Part shown: positions 1 through 6,321 of the stretch, one piece after another
Layout: each line of letters starts with the position of its first letter
Numbering within the stretch: position 1 is the stretch's first letter
Assembly: GCA_036493915.1 (NCBI GenBank)
Contig: DASXPA010000082.1
Coordinates: 1 to 11,109 of the forward strand
Origin: Palsa-1392 sp036493915
GTDB lineage: Bacteria; Verrucomicrobiota; Verrucomicrobiia; Chthoniobacterales; UBA10450
Length of the DNA stretch: 11,109 nt
Direction: 5' to 3'
Notes under the pieces: generated by a model
Told to the model about the DNA's origin: nothing
The model's database searches: none
What the model saw: the letters and a program-made list of their open reading frames with translations, nothing else
Program-made: the position numbers and the translations under genes

Positions 1-882
1 ACGAAGTGGCAATACAGCAACACCAACTACGTCATCGCCGGCATGATCGTGGAAAAGATCACCGGCGAGCCGCTCTTCTCCTTCGTGCGCAAACACATCC
101 TGGAACCGTTGCAGATGAAGTCGGCGACGAACACCGACGAGGCCGCGCTCGGTCCGGATGATCCGCAACGTTACCTGCGTTATGCGGGCGGCCCGCTCCG
201 CGTCGCGCCGAAGGAAGGCGCCGGCTGGATGTTCGCCGCCGGCGAACTGGCCATGACCGCGAGCGATCTCGCCAAATGGGATATTTCCCTCATGAACGAA
301 TCGCTTCTCCCGCTCGCTTCCTATCGGGAGATGGAAACCGAAGTCCGTCTCACGAACGGCGTCGGCACCGGCTACGGCCTCGGCGTCGGACTGGCGCTCG
401 CCAATGGCCGCCGCCGCGTCTCGCACAGCGGCGAAGTCTCCGGCTTCACCGCGGAGAACGACGTCTTCCCCGACGACCACGTCGCCGTCGCCGTGCTCAC
501 GAATATGGATGCAACGGGAGCGTCACACGACATCGCCTCGAAGATCGAAGAGATCGTCTTTGCCCAGAGCGAGCCGGGCATGACCGCGGCTCTCGAAAAA
601 ATGAAAGGCATCTTCGCCGGACTCCAACACGGCCAAATCGACCGTTCACTCTTCACCGCCAATGCCAACGCCTATTTCGACAAACAGGCGATTGCCGACT
701 TCGCCGCCACCCTCGGCCCGCTCGGCGAACCGAAAAGTTTCGAACAAACCGCCCAAGGCCTTCGCGGCGGCATGACTCTCCGACGTTACACCATCAAGTT
801 CCCGAACAAGACTCTACGACTCACCACCTTCATCATGTCCACCGGCAAGATCGAGCAATACCAGATTGCGCCAAGCGAGTAA
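1..882 (+). CDS. Serine hydrolase, beta-lactamase / penicillin-binding-protein fold (PF00144 type), 5' end missing
   Basis: The frame is open from base 1, so the gene starts outside the window; 293 codons plus the stop are present. Early residues read K-W-Q-Y-S-N-T-N-Y. The Y-S-N at residues 5-7 is the second catalytic motif of class C beta-lactamases, esterases and DD-peptidases. The S-x-x-K nucleophile motif must lie upstream and is not visible. A later H-S-G-E (residues 142-145) fits the third motif (K-T-G/H-x-G). About 100 further residues follow, ending in a beta-rich tail like the C-terminal extension of many PF00144 proteins. Such proteins are usually exported and hydrolyse esters, amides or D-amino acid peptides; the substrate cannot be read here. 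An internal ATG at 43 is not a credible start, because the YSN motif precedes it. Confidence 0.85.
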   Translation, partial: TKWQYSNTNYVIAGMIVEKITGEPLFSFVRKHILEPLQMKSATNTDEAALGPDDPQRYLRYAGGPLRVAPKEGAGWMFAAGELAMTASDLAKWDISLMNESLLPLASYREMETEVRLTNGVGTGYGLGVGLALANGRRRVSHSGEVSGFTAENDVFPDDHVAVAVLTNMDATGASHDIASKIEEIVFAQSEPGMTAALEKMKGIFAGLQHGQIDRSLFTANANAYFDKQAIADFAATLGPLGEPKSFEQTAQGLRGGMTLRRYTIKFPNKTLRLTTFIMSTGKIEQYQIAPSE

Positions 883-966
883 TGCAGTGCAGCCGCGCTC
901 AAAGAAGCCACTCCTGCTCCTTTGCTCCGCGCTCCCTGCTCTTTCCTCTTTGCTCCTGCTCGTGCT

Positions 967-998
967 CGAACCTCCGACCTTAAATCGAGAGAGGTTCG
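967..998. repeat. Short inverted repeat downstream of the serine hydrolase
   Basis: CGAACCTC (967-974) is perfectly complementary to GAGGTTCG (991-998) across a 16-base loop. No T-run follows, so a classical terminator is not supported. It lies in the 279-base stretch between the serine hydrolase stop and the next gene (883-1161), which otherwise holds only pyrimidine-rich sequence and the larger inverted repeat at 1103-1146. Confidence 0.35.
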
Positions 999-1102
999 CG
1001 TCGAACACATACTCCCCGGCAATTTGATTGACGCCGCCCTTCCCGTTACTCAGACTGCATGTCAGATTCCCCGTGTACCTACCTCCCCTTCGTTTGACCA
1101 TG

Positions 1103-1146
1103 ATAGGCGAAAAATTATTCGTCTTTAACTGCGAAATTTCGCCTAT
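1103..1146. promoter_or_regulatory. 10-bp perfect inverted repeat, possible operator or terminator, before the first cassette-like gene
   Basis: ATAGGCGAAA (1103-1112) pairs perfectly with TTTCGCCTAT (1137-1146) around a 24-base AT-rich loop, and a T-rich run follows on the + strand. A weak promoter-like pair overlaps it: TTGACC at 1094-1099 and TATTCG at 1116-1121, with a 16-base spacer. It could be an operator over a promoter for the gene at 1162, or a terminator for transcription from the left. GTTAAGT (1152-1158) follows and fits the integron right-core consensus GTTRRRY, three bases before the next ATG. Confidence 0.35.
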
Positions 1147-1161
1147 TTTTCGTTAAGTCTC

Positions 1162-1944
1162 ATGTCCGCCACAGCACAGGAACTTCCGCAGACGCACTCA
1201 GAGGTCGTAGCGATGACTCTCCTATCAGAACTGCAGCCAGCACTTGCCGTGGCTTTGGATTCCCTCGGCGGAAGAATGACAAAAGGCGTCGAGGATCTTT
1301 ACTACCTTTACGCGTCATCCCACATTAACACCGCTGTTGATGCTTTTATTCTCTTGCGTCGAGAGCATCGCATCGATGGTGCGCGCCTAACAGTGCGTCC
1401 CGCGCTTGAGACTATGCTACGGCTCCAAGCGGTTCGCACCAAACCATACCTTCTCTATCGAGTTCTGCTTCGAGAGGCCCTTGAAGCTGACAAATGGTTT
1501 GGCAGCGTCGCAAGGCGTCACGGGGTCGCCTACACACGCGTTTGCGACCGTGATGGATGGCAAGCATTCAAGAGTCGTTGCGCTGCTCAGTTTGGCCCTG
1601 ACAAGTTGGAGGACGCGCCACTTAATTCTTATGGTGCTGCGGCCGCGATTGGTGCTGAAGCGTACTACGACAGCCACTATCGCGGTTACTGCCAGTACAC
1701 GCACGGTGCACTGGAGGCTGTCAGTGGTAGTTTGGACGAATTGACTGACCCCGAAGACGCTCGTGTGATGCTGCATAGTGCCATAAGCGCCCTTGAGGCG
1801 CTGGTTGATATGGGCGCCGAGTGTCCCGGAATAGCATCTTTTCGTAAGCGCTTTGGTGACGTGATCGCTACGAAACCAGACAGGTTATGCAGACAGAAGC
1901 AAACAGGCTCTGAAGCCTCGCTCGTTGATGAACCGACCTACTAG
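1162..1944 (+). CDS. DUF5677-like hypothetical protein, 260 aa
   Basis: This is a soluble, mostly helical protein with no signal peptide or membrane segment. The region R-P-A-L-E-T-M-L-R-L-Q-A-V (79-91) and the later Y-C-Q-Y-T-H-G-A-L-E-A-V (176-187) resemble the two conserved helical blocks of DUF5677: an R-x-x-x-E block and a Y-x-x-x-S/T-x-x-x-H/H-G block. No biochemical function is known to me for that family, and the assignment is from pattern memory only. The ATG at 1162 has no convincing Shine-Dalgarno. It sits three bases after GTTAAGT, the spacing seen for cassette genes behind an attC core and matched by the gene at 3485. The stop TAG lies in CCTACTAGGCG, similar to the attC-like sequence where the gene at 3485 ends. 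Base composition is lower in GC than the flanking transporter genes. Confidence 0.6.
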   Translation: MSATAQELPQTHSEVVAMTLLSELQPALAVALDSLGGRMTKGVEDLYYLYASSHINTAVDAFILLRREHRIDGARLTVRPALETMLRLQAVRTKPYLLYRVLLREALEADKWFGSVARRHGVAYTRVCDRDGWQAFKSRCAAQFGPDKLEDAPLNSYGAAAAIGAEAYYDSHYRGYCQYTHGALEAVSGSLDELTDPEDARVMLHSAISALEALVDMGAECPGIASFRKRFGDVIATKPDRLCRQKQTGSEASLVDEPTY

Positions 1945-1985
1945 GCGATGGAGCGAACCGGCGAACCGTCGTACGCTCCGCTTTT
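1938..1985 (+). terminator. Hairpin after the DUF5677-like gene; possible degenerate attC or terminator
   Basis: GGAGCG (1950-1955) pairs with CGCTCC (1974-1979) and is followed by GCTTTT. The left flank CCTACTAGGCG aligns with CCTAACCAGGCG at the end of the TonB-like gene, and the right flank CTTTTGAG aligns with CTTTGAG there. This suggests a worn attC-type site rather than only a terminator. No convincing right core (GTTRRRY) is found within the next 60 bases. The rest of the interval up to 2057 shows nothing recognisable. Confidence 0.3.
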
Positions 1986-2057
1986 GAGATGACTTCCACA
2001 CGTTCACTTCGAGCACCGCGCGCCCTCGTCCGCCGGCGTAAGCATGCGCGCGTCTAT

Positions 2058-2933
2058 ATGAAACAAAAAATGCTGGTAGTTATGCTGGCGGCGGTGACCA
2101 GCACTAGCTTTGCGCGACTCGGAGACACGCAAAAGGAATTTGAGCAAGCGCACCCCAACTTAACATTTGTAGGCGAAAGTTCGGGCAACGAACCAAATAC
2201 CATGGTCCGGCAATATGCGGCCGATAGCACAGCTGCGCAGATCGTCTTCGGAGCTAACGGCAAGGTTATTATGGAAGCTTACAGTGACTTGTCCGAAAAG
2301 TTTCCGGAATCGTCTTTAGCGTCGATAGCAAAGAGCTACGGATATGATTTTTCTGCTTTGGAGAAAATCAGTGCACCCGCTCCCTGGAAGGCGCATATTT
2401 TGCATCGGGATTTTTGGTTTAGCCCCGATCATAGGTTTTGCGTCGGCATCGGAGACGTAGTGATGAACGATTCAGAAACAGCCTCCACAATGACAGTCGC
2501 TGGCGAGCAAGTAACGCCGACTTTATATCAAAATTCGACAGAACCAGCGAAAACGTCGGCAATCATGAGCGAACATGATCAAAGACAACTCAGCATCACG
2601 GCCACAATCACCCTAATCTGGCTCGTGTGTATAATCGTCTGTTTCCTGAAGTGGAAAACATGGACGGCTATCTTCGGCGTCATCGGCCTGATCGTTGGAA
2701 ATCTCCTGACAACGGGAACGCAATTATATTATCTCATCATGGGACCGGCCACGACTGTGGCGCTGGCAGTCGTCGCGATAAGACTTGCCAAGCCTGTTTC
2801 CTGGTGGGCGAAGCGGTTCTATTGGGGACCAATGGGCAGTGATCGAAGCCTTTTAGATCCCAGCCCGAAATTAGCAAGGGCGTTCGCTCGTTTCCCCGAA
2901 CAGACAAGGGATTTTGAGAAGCCGGGAACCTAA
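2058..2933 (+). CDS. Orphan membrane protein with signal peptide and three C-terminal TM helices, 291 aa
   Basis: I do not recognise the family. The chosen start gives a typical signal peptide (M-K-Q-K-M-L-V-V-M-L-A-A-V, then S-F-A-R at about 17-20). An upstream ATG at 1989 would add 23 Arg-rich residues before it, so I reject that start. Residues about 20-170 form a small extracytoplasmic domain opening L-G-D-T-Q-K-E-F-E, then possible beta segments such as A-A-Q-I-V-F-G-A-N-G-K-V. Three hydrophobic helices follow at roughly 179-197, 202-220 and 224-243, then a cytoplasmic tail of about 45 residues. No clear RBS is visible. The next ATG is 21 bases after the stop, so it may be co-transcribed with the following gene. 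Lower GC and orphan character fit a transferred cassette gene. Confidence 0.65.
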   Translation: MKQKMLVVMLAAVTSTSFARLGDTQKEFEQAHPNLTFVGESSGNEPNTMVRQYAADSTAAQIVFGANGKVIMEAYSDLSEKFPESSLASIAKSYGYDFSALEKISAPAPWKAHILHRDFWFSPDHRFCVGIGDVVMNDSETASTMTVAGEQVTPTLYQNSTEPAKTSAIMSEHDQRQLSITATITLIWLVCIIVCFLKWKTWTAIFGVIGLIVGNLLTTGTQLYYLIMGPATTVALAVVAIRLAKPVSWWAKRFYWGPMGSDRSLLDPSPKLARAFARFPEQTRDFEKPGT

Positions 2934-2954
2934 GTAGAGACAACTGTTCGCGGG

Positions 2955-3413
2955 ATGGATGATCTTCCAAAGTTACTCGCTACCGGGTTGATCAGTTTCA
3001 TCATCGGTATCCTCCTTCGAGGCATTGCGGACCGTCGCGCGCTCCTGCAGAGCGTAGCGGACAGTTACCTATACGTCGCTCGCACCAATTCGGACCTACA
3101 GGAGGATCAGTATTTGCGCATAGGCGCTCTCCAAAGCACGGACGCAGCAGAGCTTCGTTCGTGGGAGTTCTCGCGCTTGCGTCAGCGCATCGTCGCACGT
3201 GGTTTCCGCGATCCCGGCGAGGATCTCCCGCTTTTTTCTGATAGGCGTCGTCACGTCCGAAAGCTGCTCCGCTGGGCCGCCAAGAAGAGCATCATCATAG
3301 CTGAGGCAGAGACGCTGCTTCGCATCGCTGCGGAGGAGTTTGACGCACAGGCAACTCGAACAAAAACGCCTAACCAATCGCTGCAGCCAACCGCTGACCG
3401 TTCTGATGTTTAG
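2955..3413 (+). CDS. Orphan small membrane-anchored protein whose C-terminus is encoded by an attC site, 152 aa
   Basis: The family is not recognised. The N-terminus holds one hydrophobic helix (L-L-A-T-G-L-I-S-F-I-I-G-I-L-L, about residues 8-22), followed by Arg-rich helical sequence. It would be a single-pass protein with a cytoplasmic helical domain if topology follows the positive-inside rule. The last residues, P-N-Q-S-L-Q-P-T-A-D-R-S-D-V, are read from the left arm of the attC at 3368-3482. The original stop has been lost or never existed before the site, and translation ends at the TAG inside the attC loop. The tail therefore reflects the recombination site, not the protein fold. The gene follows the preceding one by 21 bases, with no recombination site between them, so the two may form one two-gene cassette. 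Confidence 0.6.
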   Translation: MDDLPKLLATGLISFIIGILLRGIADRRALLQSVADSYLYVARTNSDLQEDQYLRIGALQSTDAAELRSWEFSRLRQRIVARGFRDPGEDLPLFSDRRRHVRKLLRWAAKKSIIIAEAETLLRIAAEEFDAQATRTKTPNQSLQPTADRSDV

Positions 3414-3482
3414 TTTTCCAATATTGAACTCCGCGGCGAAGCCCGCGTCCGCCAGCGGTGGCTGAACTTGTTCTCGTTAGGC
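3368..3482 (+). mobile_element. Integron-type attC site (gene-cassette recombination site)
   Basis: The outer cores are GCCTAAC (3368-3374) and its exact complement GTTAGGC (3476-3482), matching the RYYYAAC/GTTRRRY cores of attC sites. Inside them, CAGCCAACCGCTG (3384-3396) pairs with CAGCGGTGGCTG (3453-3464), leaving one unpaired A on the left arm. An extrahelical base of this kind is what integron integrases use to choose the recombined strand. The 115-base length is within the range known for attC. The loop (3397-3452) is variable sequence containing the stop of the upstream gene. The predicted cleavage point is between G and TTAGGC at the right core. No integrase gene lies in the window. 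Confidence 0.85.
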
Positions 3483-3484
3483 CT

Positions 3485-3892
3485 ATGAAGCCGCTACCGT
3501 ACGCTTGCCTCTTGCTGTGGTTTGTCTTTACAGCGTGTCCGGCCTTCTCTGACACCCGTTCACAAGCGGTGTTCGCTCAGACAAAGCGAGCGATGGTTTA
3601 TGCTCCGCCTCCAGATTATCCGTTGAACGCTCGCTCACGCCACATCACGGGGGCAGGAGGGTTCCAGCTCCGGATTCGAGTCAGCACCGGCCGCGTGATT
3701 GATGTCGAAATGCTCAAGAGCACAGGCCACTCCATTCTCGATGCGACTACCATGAAGGCCTTGGCCCTTTGGCGATTTAAGCCAGGTGCTCTTCCTCCCC
3801 TGAGCGTGGAAAGCCCCCAGCGAGCCGATCCGCACGCCGCGGAGGACTGCCTCATTCAAGTGCCGATCAACTTTAGGTTGAGAAAGCCCTAA
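3485..3892 (+). CDS. TonB C-terminal-domain protein (energy-transducer-like), exported, 135 aa
   Basis: The start at 3485 lies two bases after the attC right core, the normal position for a cassette gene. A GTG at 3458 would put the start inside the attC and is rejected. Residues 1-22 form a signal peptide or lipoprotein-like leader (P-Y-A-C-L-L-L-W-F-V-F-T-A-C). Residues about 40-132 match a TonB C-terminal domain: P-P-P-D-Y-P near the start, G-x-x-x-L-R-I-R-V-S-T-G-R-V, then S-T-G-H-S-I-L-D-A-T-T-M-K-A-L-x-x-W-R-F-K-P-G. Full TonB proteins have an N-terminal TM anchor and a Pro-rich spacer. This protein has neither beyond the leader, so it is a free-standing periplasmic TonB_C domain and is unlikely to energise transport alone. 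The stop TAA lies within CCCTAAC, the candidate left core of a second, degraded attC. Confidence 0.8.
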   Translation: MKPLPYACLLLWFVFTACPAFSDTRSQAVFAQTKRAMVYAPPPDYPLNARSRHITGAGGFQLRIRVSTGRVIDVEMLKSTGHSILDATTMKALALWRFKPGALPPLSVESPQRADPHAAEDCLIQVPINFRLRKP

Positions 3893-3949
3893 CCAGGCGC
3901 TCGGTCGGTTTCGGCCACGGAGCGGGCTTTGAGTTTTCGAACATAAGGC
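3886..3949 (+). mobile_element. Degenerate attC-like site closing the cassette block
   Basis: CCCTAAC (3887-3893) resembles a left core but starts with C rather than a purine. A stem follows: CGCTCGGTCG (3898-3907) pairs with CGGCC and GAGCG (3912-3916 and 3920-3924), with a three-base bulge. GGCTTTGAGTTTTCG then echoes the inner right arm of the intact attC. The final ATAAGGC (3943-3949) replaces the expected GTTAGGC. It could equally be a simple transcription-termination hairpin. Confidence 0.4.
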
Positions 3950-3962
3950 GGCGCTCTTGCTC

Positions 3963-4349
3963 CTATGCCTGATCTGGGCTCTGGGGCCGTAGCGCCGCGG
4001 CCGCCTTTTCGTAGAACTTCCGGACGTCTTCCTCATCCCGCTCGTTCGGCTTGCTTGCCAATCCGTCGTCGCGGATCGCGCGGGCGTGCCCGAGAAGAAT
4101 CTCGCGATCCCTCTGCCTAACGAGTCGCGGCCCGACCCGCGCGAGCACGTCTAACAGTCGCACGGTCACCGCGACGCTTTTGCAGCCGTACTGGCGGAGC
4201 TGGTTGAGCGCGGCGTTGGCGATGCCCTCGAAATCGGTCGCGTCCGTGATGACTCGCAAGCGACCTGCGTCGTCATAACTCCGGCGCGAAGGAATCTGGC
4301 GCTGCGCCAGCCGGATCAAGGCCGCGCCGAGCCATTCCGTGCAAGTGAA
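3963..4349 (-). pseudogene. DUF2254 membrane protein, 3' remnant only
   Basis: Read from 4349 down to the TAG at 3963-3965, the 128 residues match the C-terminal cytoplasmic part of DUF2254 proteins: C-T-E-W-L-G-A-A-L-I-R-L-A, then R-R-S-Y-D-D-A-G-R-L-R-V-I, T-D-F-E-G-I, A-L-N-Q-L-R-Q-Y-G, and R-D-R-E-I-L-L-G-H-A-R-A-I. Full members exceed 400 residues and begin with several TM helices, all missing here. Homology stops exactly where the palindrome at 4350-4416 begins. The open frame continues through the palindrome to 4472, but that part is antisense-like filler overlapping the L,D-transpeptidase 3' end. This points to deletion of the 5' part of the gene at the repeat. Confidence 0.7.
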
Positions 4350-4416
4350 GGTAGCGCATGCTTCCAGCTTGCCGCATCGACTGACGGGATCTCGCAAGCT
4401 GGAAGCTCGCGCTACC
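4350..4416. repeat. Large palindromic repeat (23-bp arms) joining two genes
   Basis: The left arm is GGTAGCG, CATG, CTTCCAGCTTGC (4350-4372). The right arm is GCAAGCTGGAAG, CTCG, CGCTACC (4394-4416). The arms are complementary over 23 positions with two mismatches, in the CATG/CTCG block, around a 21-base loop. GTGAAG (4345-4350) and CTTCAC (4421-4426) extend the symmetry outward after a short bulge. It looks like a REP/MITE-class palindrome. It supplies the stop codon of the L,D-transpeptidase (4412-4414) and abuts the truncated DUF2254 fragment. It could also serve as a strong hairpin terminator for the transpeptidase mRNA. Confidence 0.85.
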
Positions 4417-5440
4417 GAATCTTCACATGCACGCCGGGCAGCACCTTTTTCCCGAGATCGAGCACGTTCCAATTCGAAAGCCGGATGCAGCCGTGGCTGG
4501 TGGTGCGGCCGATGGTTTCCGGCGCTTCCGTGCCGTGAATGCCGCTCCCTTTGTGGCTCAATTCCATCCAGAGAATACCAACGGGATTGTTCGGCCCGGG
4601 CGGGAGCTGGATGGCGTTGCTGCTCCGCTCGTCGTGTTGCAGCATCGCTTCATCCCAGCGAAACGTCGGCATCCAGGAAAAGCCGCGCACGAACCATTCG
4701 CCGACCGGCGCGGGAAGGCTTTTCGAACCGGGCGTGATCGGATAACTCCCAACCAGTTTTCCGTTCTGGTGCAGCTCGAGGATCTTCTGCGCCACGGAAA
4801 CCGAGATCGAATACTGTTCGTTAGTCGGCTTCTTGTCTTCCGTCGTTAGGTGGTGCGACTTCTCGGCCGCCTCTGTCTTCTGCTTCAGGTCGATCGCTGC
4901 CTGCAGGTCGAAGGGCGCAGCCACATTTGGAACCTGCACGGAGTCGCCCACTTTCGCTTTGCTCCAATCGTAGCCGGGATTGATTTGCTTCAGGAAATCG
5001 CGCCGGGCGTGAAATTTCTCGCCGACCAGCTCGAGGAAGTTCGCGTAGGGCAAGGCATCGAGCCTGGACTGGGCGGCATGACTTTCGGGCAACTTGCCGA
5101 TGAACTTCTGATCGTTAGGCGAAAGCTCGTAGCTGGTCAGCACCGGCTTGGAATTGTCGAGCGGCAGATCGAACTGCGCCGGTGCTTTCTCTCCAAAATG
5201 CGCGTCGTTTTTTCCCTGCGCCTCTTCGTAGCGGGTGAGCGCCTTGCGCATGAACTCGCCCCACTTCCCATCGATCGCGCCGGGTTTGAAGGCCGATCCA
5301 TCGAGAAAGAGCTGCACGCGCAAGACCTGTTCGTCCGCCCTGGGCGCCGGGCTGGCGGCGGGCGCGGCCTGGGCCGAAAAAGCAGCGGCCAGGAAAGCCG
5401 CGGCTAGCGAAAGAAAAAGCAACTGAATGCGACCGCGCAT
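4412..5440 (-). CDS. Exported L,D-transpeptidase (YkuD) with peptidoglycan-binding and LysM-like regions, 342 aa
   Basis: This enzyme should form or remodel L,D cross-links in peptidoglycan, or attach proteins to it, in the periplasm. The start at 5440 is chosen for its GGAGGAG at 5448-5454 and the clean signal peptide that follows (residues 1-25, ending S-A-Q-A). A longer frame to 5527 overlaps the divergent gene. Domains in order: a PG_binding_1-like helical segment (about 39-76, with G-A-I-D-G-K-W-G), a LysM-like segment (about 130-172, with F-L-K-Q-I-N-P-G-Y and V-G-D-S-V-Q-V-P), then the YkuD domain (about 209-342). Its G-I-H-G-T has His302, and S-H-G-C-I-R has the catalytic Cys318. All catalytic motif residues are present. 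The divergent neighbour begins only 23 bases away, so the two share a very short promoter region or their promoters lie inside each other's coding sequence. Confidence 0.93.
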   Translation of the reverse strand: MRGRIQLLFLSLAAAFLAAAFSAQAAPAASPAPRADEQVLRVQLFLDGSAFKPGAIDGKWGEFMRKALTRYEEAQGKNDAHFGEKAPAQFDLPLDNSKPVLTSYELSPNDQKFIGKLPESHAAQSRLDALPYANFLELVGEKFHARRDFLKQINPGYDWSKAKVGDSVQVPNVAAPFDLQAAIDLKQKTEAAEKSHHLTTEDKKPTNEQYSISVSVAQKILELHQNGKLVGSYPITPGSKSLPAPVGEWFVRGFSWMPTFRWDEAMLQHDERSSNAIQLPPGPNNPVGILWMELSHKGSGIHGTEAPETIGRTTSHGCIRLSNWNVLDLGKKVLPGVHVKIR

Positions 5441-5447
5441 TCGCTTT

Positions 5448-5454
5448 CTCCTCC
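5448..5454 (-). promoter_or_regulatory. Shine-Dalgarno that fixes the L,D-transpeptidase start
   Basis: On the minus strand the sequence reads GGAGGAG, then seven bases, then ATG. This is the strongest ribosome binding site I see in the window. It supports the 342-residue product over the 371-residue open frame. Confidence 0.8.
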
Positions 5455-5463
5455 GAAAATCCG

Positions 5464-6321
5464 ATGTCGCCGATGAACCCGTCGTCTTCTTCTCCACCCG
5501 TTGTGCAATCACTCCGTGAATACGCACGCGGCATCGCCGGCGGTCTGATGTTCAGTCTGCCGCTCCTCTACACGATGGAGGTTTGGTGGACCGGATTCGT
5601 CGTCGGGCCGGCCCGCCTGCTCCTTTACGGCGGGTTCACTTTTGTGCTCCTGCTCGGATACAATCACTACGCGGGAATGCACGAAGACTCGTGCTGGTCG
5701 GAGGTGCTGATTGATTCGGTCGAAGAACTCGGTCTCGGGCTGCTCGTCTCCGCCGGGCTTCTTTTTTTGCTCGGTCGCGTTTCGTTGGAGGCAAGTCTGG
5801 ACGACACGATCGGTAAGATCGTCGTCGAAGCGATGACCGTGGCGATCGGGATCTCGGTCGGAACGGGTCAGCTCGGCGTGAAAACGGAAGACGCAGGCGC
5901 GGGAAAAAGGAGATCGCTCCGGGAAGAGATTCGTTTCGGCGGGCAGCTCGTCATCGCCGGTTGCGGGGCGATGCTTTTCGCCGCGAATATCGCCCCGACA
6001 CAGGAGGTCGTGGTCATCGCCACGAACAGCTCGATCGCGCAACTGCTCGGTCTCATGCTCCTCTCGCTCCTGATCACCGCGCTCATTCTCTACTACATCG
6101 AGTTTGCCGGTTCCGACCGCTTCGTTAGGCGTGGCGATCTGACCGCGGTCGTCGTCGGCACCTTTGCCAGTTATGCGGTTTCCCTGGCGACGGCAGCCGC
6201 GGTGCTCTGGCTCTTCGGTCGTTTCGAGAACGCCGCGCTTATCACGGCCGTTGCTGAGACGATCGACCTCGGTCTCGCGACGACCTTGGGCGCCTCCGCT
6301 GGGCGCCTCCTCGTGCAATGA
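5464..6321 (+). CDS. TIGR02587/DUF2391 family integral membrane protein, 285 aa
   Basis: The N-terminal R-E-Y-A-R-G-I-A-G-G-L-M-F-S-L-P-L-L-Y-T-M-E-V-W-W-T-G-F (18-45) is the hallmark block of the TIGR02587 family of putative membrane proteins, function unknown. Hydrophobic segments lie at roughly 24-38, 49-66, 88-105, 118-136, 158-175, 190-212, 227-250 and 258-283. A charged loop with E-D-A-G-A-G-K-R-R is at 142-150. N-x-Y-x-G-M near 67-72 and E-x-x-x-x-x-G near the middle fit the family layout. A second ATG at 5473 is an equally possible start; no strong RBS distinguishes them. The stop overlaps the next gene as ATGA, indicating translational coupling with the TIGR02588 partner, the usual arrangement of this pair. 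One TYGTTAGGC motif lies in the coding sequence (6124-6130 for the heptamer). Confidence 0.87.
   Translation: MSPMNPSSSSPPVVQSLREYARGIAGGLMFSLPLLYTMEVWWTGFVVGPARLLLYGGFTFVLLLGYNHYAGMHEDSCWSEVLIDSVEELGLGLLVSAGLLFLLGRVSLEASLDDTIGKIVVEAMTVAIGISVGTGQLGVKTEDAGAGKRRSLREEIRFGGQLVIAGCGAMLFAANIAPTQEVVVIATNSSIAQLLGLMLLSLLITALILYYIEFAGSDRFVRRGDLTAVVVGTFASYAVSLATAAAVLWLFGRFENAALITAVAETIDLGLATTLGASAGRLLVQ

Noticed and set aside
1989..2057. A longer N-terminus for the 3-TM orphan, from ATG 1989
   Set aside because: It would put 23 Arg-rich residues before a well-formed signal peptide, with no supporting RBS.
3458..3484. A GTG start for the TonB-domain gene at 3458
   Set aside because: This lies in the right arm of the attC site. 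The ATG at 3485 gives a normal leader peptide and normal cassette spacing.
1..3484. An integron integrase gene next to the attC site
   Set aside because: No tyrosine-recombinase motif is encoded on either strand here. The cassette block is integrase-less as far as the window shows.
4427..5407. Several + strand open frames of 130-185 codons
   Set aside because: They run antisense through the L,D-transpeptidase, whose signal peptide, RBS and catalytic motifs are all on the minus strand.
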